A DNA stretch of 64,000 nt from Cristatella mucedo. Its lineage: Eukaryota; Bryozoa; Phylactolaemata; Cristatellidae. This document shows positions 26,130 through 35,525 of this stretch, piece after piece (the first letter of the stretch is position 1; every line of letters starts with the position of its first letter). The stretch lies in contig WPIO01000001.1 of assembly GCA_009760855.2 (NCBI GenBank), positions 6,303,501 through 6,367,500 of the forward strand, written 5' to 3'. Position numbers and translations under genes: made by a program. Below the pieces are notes generated by a model. That model was not told the DNA's origin. It saw only the letters and a program-made list of their open reading frames with translations, and did no database searches.

Positions 26130-26750
26130 GTCCTCAAAGTATGGGGCACCTCGGGGTTCGGTCTTAGTAGCTTACATTCTTTTCCCTATCTGCACTCTAT
26201 CTCTGGCTGAAATCGTCGCCAAACACACTCTTGGCTTACCTGTCTCCGCTGGTGACACTCAGCTCCACGTCCTTTGACGCATCTCATGCATGCTCTGCAT
26301 ACCGCGAACTGCCTACCCTGAAGCCCACGTCTTCGGCCCGACACAGCTCTACTCGTTCTTCTGCTCTTCTAATCCTAAGCTCCTCTAAGCTCCGAATCCG
26401 ACTAACTTAATTCTTTGACAGTCTGCATCGACGACGACATTCATACTTGAATGGCTACCAACTTCTGAAGCTTAGCGACAATCGGACGTACCTAGTTGTT
26501 AAAGGAACGCCCCCTCAAATTAGAAAACCTCATAATTGAGAATGGTTGACCTATCATCACTCGTGCAATGTTTGTCTGGGCTTTCTGTCCCTAAACGATT
26601 TGTCATTGGATGAATACATCGTCTTCGCAGCAAAGTCGTTTTCCGTTCACCTGAGGAACATGGTCAAAAAATGAGGGCCTGCTTAGACAAAGGTAAGACA
26701 GCCGAACTAGTGCAGGAGCTTGTGATGTCACGTCTAGATTACTTTAATTG
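26130..26750 (+). mobile_element. LINE family C, reverse-transcriptase core remnant
   Basis: Conceptual reading gives YGAPRGSVL, then AGDTQLHVL where an intact RT has the Y-A-D-D-T-Q-L box, then (in shifted frames) CIDDDIHT and ELVMSRLDYFNC. Their order matches a CR1/L2-type ORF2. One Asp of the catalytic box is changed to Gly, and stops and frameshifts are present, so the copy is dead. Confidence 0.8.
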
Positions 26751-26985
26751 TGCTTATGCGTGCTGACACTGTTGCATGCTGCCACTAACCATACTTGCAT
26801 GCTGACCTTGTGCATATCACCCTTAACCATGTTATTCATGTTGTTTATCAAGCATGATACCACTAACCACTCGATCGTGTTTCCTTTGCAGCAAGTGTAA
26901 AGCGCCTAGAAAGAGATTGAGTTTTCTGGGGGCGCTTTATCAAGTCTATTTTAATAATAATAATAATTATTAATTCAATGAGTGC
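26751..26985 (+). mobile_element. LINE family C, 3' tail, probably inserted into the surrounding LINE
   Basis: It has the family 3' UTR (GCATGCTGCCACTAACCATA, GTGTTTCCTTTGCAGC, AGAAAGAGATTGAGTTTTCT, GGCGCTTTATCAAG) ending in (AAT)n. It separates the RT core remnant on the left from the RT C-terminal remnant on the right. Confidence 0.8.
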
Positions 26986-27680
26986 AACTAGTGAAAAGCT
27001 ATGCAGCCATGTCTGCTCTCTCCTGAATGGTCCAGCTGCCACACCGAACCACTTCTGTCTGAGCTTCAGTGGCTCCCTATCAAGCATCCAATTGACTTGA
27101 AGATCCTCACTCAGGCCCTACAGGTCGCTTCACCCGCTTGCATCAGCCTTGACCTATCGGACCTCCTCGCTAATCTGGTCACATGATCTCCAACCATCCT
27201 CTTGTCGGCTTCCAGTAGTCTCGCCGTATCTGGCTCTAAATTGAAATCTGTTAGTGATCGGTTCGTCAACACTTATGCACAAAAGTCTGGAACTCGCTTC
27301 GGGTTTTGCCGCCACGTGCCATGACTTTGCGTCATTCACGTTTAAAAAAAAAGCATCTTTTCGCTCATCTTTCCTGGCATTCTCCCCCACCCCCACCGCG
27401 TGAACTTATCTTTTATCCCGCGTGCTTTACGTACTTACCTGGGCATGATTCAGTGCATCTTTTTAATCACGATTCCTACTAACCAGCGGTCTTCTCGAGT
27501 GGTACTGCATGCATATTTAAGCACGATTCTAGTGTGCTCTTGCATGCTTATCTGAGAATGTTACCTTGCTTATCATTGGCATTTGGTTATTGCTTTCCAT
27601 TCAGCGAGTTGTAAAATGCCTGAATAAAGATCAAGTCCTCTTAAGGTGCTATAAAAAGAAATCATTATTATAATTATATT
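26986..27680 (+). mobile_element. LINE family C-like, RT C-terminus and diverged tail
   Basis: LQWLPIKHPIDLKIL and, in another frame, KVWNSLRVLPPR are the thumb and C-terminal signatures of CR1/L2-type LINEs. A long diverged 3' UTR ends GGTGCTATAAAAAGAAATCA then TTATTATAATTATA. The frame is broken in several places. Confidence 0.8.
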
Positions 27681-28504
27681 TTAGCTGCAAATAAAATCAC
27701 AGGTTAAAGATATTGAATTTGAAAAATAAAGAACGCAAATAGCTGCTAGAAGGTCCAGCCGCAATGACTAGCCAAATGTCTGACCGTCGCTGAGACTCAC
27801 TGTCCCAGTTTCTAGCCAGTGCAGCACAGCACCAACCATGTCCAAAGACTGGCTCAGGATGGAAAAAATCCTTCTCGGTCGAGTGAACCTAGCACTAACA
27901 ACCAACCAACATAAGCGACCGTTAGGCAAGTTGGCGTTTTGGAAAAAATATGTGCTGATTGCGCGTTAAAAACCCATTAGCAATGCACACTAACAAATCA
28001 ATGCCATCCGTAGTCCATAACACAAACTCCGGCTTTTCGAGCCGATTTTGGGTTTTGCCCCATTTCTCCACGTGAATTTTTAATGATGGTCTGCACGTGC
28101 TCGTCATGGTCTGGCTCCTTCATGGCCTAGCCGAACTGCTGCAACAGTTTCAGCACCGCGTAGCCATCAGCTCCTCTAAGGACTATACATTAATGAAGCG
28201 GAATTAAAGCAGTCCAGCCTAGACGGAACCACGGAGCTAGTTAAATTTGTGGCTGTTTACACTGGAGGACAGCTCCTAATTTTGGATGGGGATCTGATGG
28301 GATGGCTATCTGTGGAAGCAGTCTTTTTAACGAAGCTTTAGAATTTTAAACGATTATCAAAGAGAACATTTAAATTCCAGGCACACGACGATGGCAGCAA
28401 AACAGCATTATCAATTATAAGAGCAAAGACTCCTAGCGACGGCTTGAAGTGTCCAGCACTAGTCATAGCGCACAATTCACTTGAAAGTTCAATGCACAAC
28501 TGAC
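27681..28504. other. Unassigned AT-richer sequence
   Basis: No frame above about 60 codons and no recurring family recognised. Confidence 0.4.
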
Positions 28505-28660
28505 CAGTTCAACGCCCAAAGCACAACTGACTGACTATTACACGAGTTTGGCTTTTTATGCCCCTAATCAGCGGATTACAACATTATCGGCTCCTGATCG
28601 TTGCAAATAAGGAGCTGCTAATAGTATCTATACAGTCATAATCTGGCTCAGTTAATATGG
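28505..28660 (+). repeat. Unclassified interspersed repeat 'R', copy 1
   Basis: It contains CCAAAGCACAACTGACTGAC, GGCTTTTTATGCCCC, GGAGCTGCTAATAGTATC and ACAGTCATAATCTGGCTCAG. The same blocks recur in order at 29315, 34480 and 36990 and inverted at 33545. I see no tRNA boxes or coding remnant. Confidence 0.65.
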
Positions 28661-28677
28661 CGTCGTTTGTGCATACA

Positions 28678-28748
28678 AATATAATTCACTTGTATAGCGC
28701 CACAAGAGAACTTAATCTCTATTCAGGCGCTTCACATATGCCACAGGT
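28678..28748 (-). mobile_element. SINE A, 3' tail fragment
   Basis: The minus strand has GAAGCGCCTGAATAGAGATT, AAGTTCTCTTGTGGCGCTAT and ACAAGTGAATTATATT. Only the tail is present. Confidence 0.8.
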
Positions 28749-28849
28749 TCTTCAACATGGCCACCAGCGTCTGTTTATATTTACTTTAAAGAAGTGCGTT
28801 TTTGAGCTATCTTTTAAGCATAGGATATAGAATTTTTGGTGTAGAAAGA

Positions 28850-29004
28850 AATATAATTAATTTGTATAGCCCCCAAAGGGAACCTATTATCTGTCCAGGC
28901 GCTTCGCATTTGCTATAGGGCTCGAGCCCATGACCTTGGTCATCAAATGCACTGACCTTAACCTCGGTCGTCATAGGTGAGCCCTTTAATCTTTGGGCCA
29001 AATC
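28850..29004 (-). mobile_element. SINE A copy
   Basis: The minus strand has TTTGGCCCAAAGATTAAAGG (head), ATGGGCTCGAGCCC (B box) and GGGGGCTATACAAATTAATT (tail). Near full length. Confidence 0.85.
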
Positions 29005-29039
29005 AAGATATCGGGTTTAGGAGTCGTGCATTTTTGAGT

Positions 29040-29145
29040 TATGACCGAGGGTTTAGTAGTTAGACTTAGCATATTTTTCGGGTTGGAATTTTTTGGTTTA
29101 GGGCTTAGGATTAGGGTTGAGGCTTTAGTGTTTAGGTTTTAACGA
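29040..29145 (+). repeat. Degenerate telomere-like (TTTAGGG/TTAGGG) tract
   Basis: Repeated GGTTTAGGGCTTAGGATTAG-type hexamer and heptamer variants, none perfect for more than two units. Confidence 0.5.
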
Positions 29146-29314
29146 GAAACTGTAAGCAGAAAAGGTAGCTCTACAACGTGCTGTAAGGGCACAGTGCCCC
29201 AGCAGACTGTTCAATATTATCGACAGCGTCTGTTTATATTTATAAGCTGACTAGGTTCTAAGCGTAAAAGACGCCATATTGGCAGACTGACCGACGCGCC
29301 ATGCTAATGTTTCG

Positions 29315-29400
29315 ATGTCAGGTTTCTAATCGTTATATAATTCAGGAGCCGCTAATAATATCAGGCGCTATAGTAATCCGGTCGGTTCAGCGAGCGCATG
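29315..29400 (+). repeat. Unclassified interspersed repeat 'R', copy 2 (partial)
   Basis: AGGAGCCGCTAATAATATCA and TAGTAATCCGGTCGGTTCAG match the 3' half of copy 1. Confidence 0.5.
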
Positions 29401-30096
29401 TTTCGCTATCGCCAAGTGGACCCGCGCACACGATCAGTGCGGTTGACGCCGCGAGGGTCAGAGCTCAAAGGTCAGAGGTCGAGGGCCAATCGGAGCTCGA
29501 GCAGCTCGAGCAGCGAGCCCCACTCGAGCTCGGCCATCCAGCACTCCCAACGCCGGCGCGCAACGAGCAGTCCATCGGCGAGGGAAAAAGCCGTCGCCGC
29601 CGCCGCCGCTGCCGCCGCCGACCCTGGCGAGCATCGCCTCCACCCGCTCCTCGCCTGGACCTCAGCCAGAGACGGCGAGTTTAAATACGAGCGGGGTTGC
29701 TTACGACAAATTCGGCGCCGGCGCGCCTGAGCACTTGAAGCGTCATTTCATTCCCGTTAAGAAAAGGAACGCGCTGCCGTGGCAAGAATTCTGGGAAGAA
29801 TTCAGCTCGCAGGGTGCACGTGTGGTTTTGCAGGAGCCGTTGACGGCTTTTTAGGCAGCCGGCAGCTCTTTAAAAAGCCGTCGGTGGTCTGGCCTCACTC
29901 TCCCGCGGCGTTCGCGACGAAAGCCGGCCAGCAGCGCGGCGCCGGCTGCCTGTCGGAGAGCGACCGCCCGGACCGGGCCAGACGCACGAACGCCCGGATG
30001 CGGCTGGGACTGCGCCTTGAGTGGCGCGGATTTCGCCGCAGCCGGCGGCTGCTTTTGGCATAGTAGAGAGCAGCGCCGCAGGGGATCAACTGCCAA
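29401..30096. other. Second CpG-rich block, left part
   Basis: GAGCTCGAGCAGCTCGAGCA-type short repeats near 29490-29530 and a GCCGCCGCCGCCGCTGCCG run near 29595. Frames of up to 174 codons on both strands without a recognisable domain. Confidence 0.4.
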
Positions 30097-30225
30097 AAAG
30101 GAATGGCCAAGAAGGAATGGCGGGAAGGAGTGGCGTAGAAGGAGTGGCCGAGAAGGAGTGGCGTAGAAGGAATGGCCGAGAAGGAGTGGCCTAGAAGGAG
30201 TGGCCGAGAAGGAAGGAATGGCCGA
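30097..30225. repeat. 14-bp minisatellite
   Basis: About nine copies of a 14-bp unit of the form GTGGCCGAGAAGGA. Copies alternate between GTGGCCGAGAAGGA and GTGGCGTAGAAGGA over several units, giving a 28-bp higher-order period. Confidence 0.9.
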
Positions 30226-32414
30226 GTCCGGCCGCGATTTCCACAGGCGAGCCGGATCAGCAGGCAGTGGCCGCCAAGTGGTCCAGATGTTCCGAATTTG
30301 AAGGCCTGCCAACGGGCTAAGCCGTCGCCGGCCACCTACTGGACAATTTTTCTTCATATTGTTATCGTTATACATCTATGCATTATCTCCGTACGCTCCA
30401 GCCAAAGGGGGAGGCGTAGCGACGCTCGGACGGGCTTAAGTGAGACGTGCTCAACGATTCGATTGCAAGCGGACTCGTACAAGAGTCGCCCCGCGACCGA
30501 GGTCTGCAACACAAAGCCTGCGGCTGCCGTCCGCTGAGAGCGGCCAGTGCCCTCCGTGCTGCTGCTTCGTGCTTTCGCGCCCGTCGTTCGTATCTTCGTA
30601 TTTGCCGGCGCCCGGGGGGGGGGGCATTGCGGTCCACCGGTTCCCTCCCTCACCCCCCCCCACCGAACTCAGCTCCGCAGCTACGCTGCCTGTCGGCGGA
30701 GACGGAGAGGATTGCGGGAAGCGGCGCTCCAGCTGCGGCGTCGCCTGCAAGTTCCTTCCTCGCTCGCGCGTCTGACGACGAGCCAGCCAGGTTGCCGTCC
30801 TTTTCTTCTCCTTCTCCGTCGCCACTCTCGCAACTGCCTCGCGACCGCTCTCTTGGCTCCGCCCATCGCCGCATCGCCTATTCCCTCGCCCATAGCCCGG
30901 TCCTCGTCTGGTGAGCCAGAGTGAGGCAGATAAGGCAACTTTCGCCATCGCGTCTACGCACTCGCTCAGACTTGCAACCACTAAACGAGCCACGCCTCGG
31001 TGGGGGGATATTTCGGGAAGTCGGTATGCGAACTTAGGACTGCTAATCTTTTCAGACAGGCGGCGCCGTCTAGCGGTGATTTCCTCATCGCGGTGCAGCC
31101 TCGCTGTCGGCTCTGTGAGCGCCAGCCGCGACTCGCGGATAGTGTATATTGATTTCATCGCTCGATCGCTGAACCATAATTCGAAGTACATTGCGTTAGC
31201 GCGCGAGAGATACAACTACCACGTTTTGAGTAGTCATTGAGCTTCAAATGATCGCTCACTCAAATCATTTTGCCGTGGAGGGGTGGCTCGCTAAAGCATA
31301 GGGATATGAATGTATACATAACCAAACCACAAAAAATCTTAGGGCAATACACCAACATATTGCAGCAACGCTCATTTAAGATTGTCGGAAGCAGACAGCA
31401 AAGTTAAAGCGGGCCACGAATCCACAACACTGGTCAGAATCGCGGATTTTGAAATGCGTTCGCAGCCACGTAAAGCGTTAGTAGCCAGGATGCCTGTCCT
31501 ACATTCGCATCCATTTTTGGGAACCAAGCGCAAGGAATTGGTGATGGCCGCCTTATTTCTATTCTTGGCTGTGAAAAGCTGCGAAGTGAGCGATTACTCG
31601 GCGAGTATCCAAGGGGGCCAACCGCGGGGCATCTCTTACGGGTTAGGCCGGACAGTAGGGGGGGGGGAAGCGCTAGCTTGGAGGTGAGTGCGGGACAACG
31701 CGCCGACTCCCTTGAATTTTCGAGAAGGGGCGCTTTGGCCGACCGAGCTGCCCGACGCAAGCCTTCTGCTTATCAATGATTGGCCCCCTCTTTCAGAGTC
31801 GAAGCCCCTTCCGGGGATCCCTCTTATCACGCGCTGGGGGCGTGAAACCCTCCGGGCCCCTTTCCTGCGCTTCTGACGACTGTGGCGCAGGGCGGTTTGG
31901 CGTGCACTTGTTTTCTGGGGATAAGGTAGTCGCAAAGCATAAAGCAAAGTATCGCTGCGTATCTCCACGGCGATAGAGGCGTTCGCTTACGCGTTCGCTG
32001 AACAGCGGTAAGCGAATAATCCAACTCCAACAGCACGGCACCGGACTTGTGGCAGCGAGCTACTTGTAGGAGGCCGCCGGTGGTTTCGCGGATAGCCAGC
32101 GATGCGCTCGCTTTCCGCTTTTCGAACCGAACAGGATTGCCCGGAGCTGGTGACCGTTCGAGCTCTAGTGACTCCGTCGCATCCGAGCATCGTATCGGCT
32201 ACTGGCAGAGCGACAAATGCAATGCAACGCCTCCGCGGCGTAACTGCTTTCAAAGTCCATCGAACTGCTGAAGTTATGGGTGGTCGACCAACTCGCCCGC
32301 AGCGGGATTGCTTGCCCTTCGCTGTCTCGGGGTTTCAACATAGACAACCAGCGTCGTTAGTCGGCATTTGTTATCGCAGTACCGGACGGATCATTCTGTT
32401 CTTTTTGCTCTTGC
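30226..32414. other. Second CpG-rich block, right part, no supported gene
   Basis: Homopolymer runs (G9 near 30617, C8 near 30653, G9 near 31658) and frames of up to 254 codons on the minus strand (30451-31215) and 155 on the plus strand overlap extensively. I see no domain, so none is called. Confidence 0.4.
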
Positions 32415-32440
32415 CCCTGGGTCTAAACCCAGGGAATAAA
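32415..32440 (+). promoter_or_regulatory. Hairpin directly followed by AATAAA
   Basis: CCCTGGGT and ACCCAGGG can pair around a 4-base loop, and AATAAA starts at the next base. It could be a polyadenylation signal of a plus-strand transcript ending here, but no gene is assigned to it. Confidence 0.3.
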
Positions 32441-32489
32441 GTGCTCGCTCGTACGATCCATCTTACGAAACGCACCTAATTATCACATA

Positions 32490-32674
32490 ATTTCTTGTGC
32501 CCCTGCGATTCGACCTTCATGTGCTTATGCATGCTGACACTGTGCATGCTGCCACTAACCATATTTGCATGCTGACCCTATGCATGTCACCCCTAACCAC
32601 GTTATTCCTGTTGTTTATTGAGCATGCTGCTACTGACCATTTGATAGTGTTTCCTTTGCAGCAAATGTAAAGCG

Positions 32675-32728
<54 letters not shown>

Positions 32729-32794
32729 GTTCTCTGAGGGCGCTGTATAAAGTGTGTTACTATTACTATTATTATTATTATTATTATTATTATC
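32490..32794 (+). mobile_element. LINE family C, 3' end with an expanded (GA)n inside its tail
   Basis: It has the family 3' UTR (GCATGCTGCCACTAACCATA, GTGTTTCCTTTGCAGC, AAATGTAAAGCGCC). The usual AGAGAGAGATTGAGTTCTCT is expanded to about 48 bp of GA (32677-32724), then resumes as TTTAGTTCTCTGAGGGCGCT and ends in (ATT)n at 32757-32793. Confidence 0.9.
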
Positions 32795-32796
32795 CA

Positions 32797-32902
32797 GGTC
32801 GATGGATTCGAGTTCTCCAGCGGGCGATCCTTTATCGCCCGCTGTGATAGCCGCAAAGGCTCTTCGGCCGCTATATAAACGAGGCTGATGATTCAGCTGA
32901 GC
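32797..32902 (+). mobile_element. SINE B, 3' fragment
   Basis: GATGGATTCGAGTTCTCC (diverged B box), GGCGATCCTTTATCGCCC, then GGCTCTTCGGCCGCTATATA and AACGAGGCTGATGATTCAGC. It directly abuts the (ATT)n tail of the LINE C copy. Confidence 0.8.
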
Positions 32903-33544
32903 TTCCTTTCTATGCCTGCTGTCACGCTCGGAAATATTTACGAGACTGAGGGTAAGAGACGGTCTACGTGCCAGCCTTCGTACCAAGCTACATTTTCAGT
33001 CGTATTTATATGCTTGCTCACAAAAAAGTCGACGCGGTCGGACACCAAATATTGTGTAGCGGAGCGATTAAAAAAGGGGGCGTAAATTAAATCCAATTCC
33101 TCTTGGCGAAGACGCGGCGATGAGATTTCAATCAAGCCAATGCTCAAACAGAATGACTTCGCTCCGGTCATCAACGTTGACATCTGCTAACTTAAATTGA
33201 TGATTAAGTACCGTTTTCAGCTTCGGCGCGGGGATTCACCTGAGGTCGTTGAGAGATAATCCCGCTACTTTCGAGCGCTATTCGTCTGTCGTTGGGATAT
33301 GAGACGGCGATTGTGGTAGCGACGAATTGGCATGCCATGTCAGCCAGACCGTTACAGCGTAGCAATCGATCGCGATTCCTAAACACTTAGTTACTAGAGT
33401 TACTAGTGCCCGTGGACTCGCTTCGCTGAGTCATAGTAGAATTACGCGTCTATTGCACGTCACTCCCGGTAGTACTGGTCGCCATCTTGCCGCGAGACGA
33501 GAGTGCCACGTGCCGGAAGGGCGGACGGACTTTCTCGATTATAT
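32903..33544. other. Unassigned sequence
   Basis: Frames below 85 codons and no family recognised. Confidence 0.4.
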
Positions 33545-33665
33545 TAGTAGGGATTAGGAACCTAAATTAAGCTATAACATCCTTACATTGCAGCATAATT
33601 ATGTGGCATAAAAAGCCCAGGTCATGTAATATAATCTGTCAGTTGTGCTTTGGGCCATTAAGTGA
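33545..33665 (-). repeat. Unclassified interspersed repeat 'R', copy 3 (inverted)
   Basis: On the minus strand it reads GGCCCAAAGCACAACTGACA, then GGGCTTTTTATGCCAC, matching the 5' half of copy 1 at 28505. The 3' half is diverged. Confidence 0.6.
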
Positions 33666-34203
33666 GGCATTCCTTCACTACAGCGGCTGGTGTGGGACAA
33701 ATGTAGCCCTCCGCGTCTGTAGAGTACGGACTGCTCTACGGTAAGGACGCGGGCCTGTTATATTGAGGTTTCGTCGCTCTTTGTTGCCGCTGCCGTTTGC
33801 GAACCTACATTTGTACCTATGATGGCGTCTGCTACTACTTTCTAGCCGTGTTTGGATTCGCCAGCCTCCTTGCCGGTACTTGTCGCGCGTCGGCATGGAC
33901 TAGCAGCACTGTTAAGCGTGGTGGTTTTGTAGCTGGAGTACTTCAGTGAGAAGCGGCTACAGTGCCGCGTACGCAACTATTCGGAGCGCGGTGTGCTGCT
34001 TCCGCATGTCCCCCGGATATAACTGCGGCCGAAAACGTAGCTCTGGTAGTGGTAACGGTCTCAGCTTAGGTACGACGAATTCTGGTGACGCCTGTACCTT
34101 ATGTCGCGGCTAGCGACTCGCAGTTGCAGAACACCGATGCACGCAGTCATGCCGGTCGTAGCGGAACACGGCAGCGACGAAGACCACCCCTACTTCGCCG
34201 AGC
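33666..34203. other. Unassigned sequence
   Basis: One 72-codon minus frame without recognisable content and no repeat family. Confidence 0.4.
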
Positions 34204-34345
34204 TGGTTTGGTCAAGCGGTTAAGGTGCTCGCCCCGACCGAGGCCTGACTGAAGTCGTGGGCTCGAGCCCCGAGGCAAATGTGAAGCACCTAAATAGAGA
34301 TTAAGTTCTCTTGGGGCACTATATAAATGAATTATATATTTATAT
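34204..34345 (+). mobile_element. SINE A copy, best example of the family
   Basis: Head TGGTTTGGTCAAGCGGTTAA includes an A box (TGGTCAAGCGG). The B box is GGGCTCGAGCCCC. The tail AGAGATTAAGTTCTCTTGGG then GCACTATATAAATGAATTAT ends in TA-rich sequence. The tRNA-like head plus a LINE-like tail define a tRNA-derived SINE. Confidence 0.92.
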
Positions 34346-34479
34346 ATACTTTAACATAGCAACTCCATATCCATAATGTGTAGAAGTCTATTTGACAGCA
34401 ATGGAGGACAATTACAAGCAGTCAACAATGGCCAAGACCTCACCAATGGCTCCGTGGCCATAGAACTCTAATGGCCAGG

Positions 34480-34630
34480 CCAACTCCGAAAGCACAACTC
34501 ACAGCTCATTTCGCGGCTTCTACTCTAATGCGGCATTGGCCACAGATTGCGTAATCGGTGACTAGCCTTAGTAATTCAGGGACCACGAATACTGAATATC
34601 AGTCATAACCTAGCTGATCGAGCACGCAGC
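34480..34630 (+). repeat. Unclassified interspersed repeat 'R', copy 4
   Basis: GAAAGCACAACTCACAGC, CGGCATTGGCCACAGATTGC, GTAATTCAGGGACCACGAAT and CAGTCATAACCTAGCTGATC align in order with copy 5 at 36990. Confidence 0.65.
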
Positions 34631-34899
34631 CATTTCACTGCCAGCTCTTTAAATTAAGACCGTTTTCGGCCGAAATTATAATAAAACGCTCGGTACAACC
34701 CGTTATGGTAGGTGTCGACGTTCCGCGTTGCCACCTCGTTGCAGGCTCTCACACAAGTTATTAAGGGGGATTTTCCGACGTCTCCTTCGAAGCTTCGCCA
34801 GCAGTCGTCCCACGAACGTGCAAGACTTCGAAGTGTCTCGAGAATCCTCGGCTTTTCGTACGCTCAGGTCGGTCGCACTTCACTTGACTTCACTTGATT

Positions 34900-35048
34900 T
34901 CACTGACTTCTCTTGAGACGAAGTCTGTTGGCTACCGAATGCGTACCGAAAGCTACTTGGGCCGAGAGTTCGCTATACAAAACTCTCCTTCGTAACACCC
35001 ACATGGTCTTTATGGCTCTGTGGAGTTACAGACGGAGATACATTACAT
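34900..35048 (+). mobile_element. LINE family D, 3' end
   Basis: CGAAGTCTGTTGGCTACCGA, GCGTACCGAAAGC, AAAACTCTCCTTCGTAACAC and GAGTTACAGACGGAGATACA match the other D copies. Confidence 0.85.
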
Positions 35049-35373
35049 CGGCTGGAGACAGGCGAGCGCCATTCGCAGCAGCGTTATCTTAATAAAACAC
35101 CTGAACGCCGATCTCAAGATAGAGCGAGATTAGTGTGCTCAGAGCACAGGGAGTAGCCGATCTGCCTGCACTCGCCGTGGCCCGAGCGTCGGCCACTTCG
35201 ACTTGACACGATCAGTATTGGCAGCGTCTCAGCTGTCCAATCTCGTCTGTCTTTATTTTAATTAGACATTCGGTGGGTTACGATGGACAACTCCTTCAAG
35301 TGTCTATCTACGCAGGGCCACTTTCAAAATGGCCGCACTGAGCCGTGGCTTGTCGTTAGCAGTAGCGGGCAAG
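35049..35373. other. Unassigned sequence
   Basis: Nothing recognised. Confidence 0.4.
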
Positions 35374-35525
35374 TAATAATAATATTATAGTAATAGTGCA
35401 CTTGATAAGGCGCCCTCAGAGAACTCAATCTCTTTCTAGGTGCTTTACATTTGCTGCAAAGGAAACACGATTGAATGGTGAGTGGTATCATGCTTGATAA
35501 ACAACATGAATAACATGGTTATAAC
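35374..35525 (-). mobile_element. LINE family C, 3' tail
   Basis: Minus strand: AACCATGTTATTCATGTTGT, TTTCCTTTGCAGCAAATGTA, AGAAAGAGATTGAGTTCTCT, then TTATTATTACTT. The alignment to other tails is near perfect. Confidence 0.9.

Noticed and set aside
34204-34276. Genuine tRNA gene in the SINE A head
   Set aside because: The A and B boxes are present, but no cloverleaf with a proper acceptor stem forms, and the sequence continues into a LINE-like tail shared by many copies.
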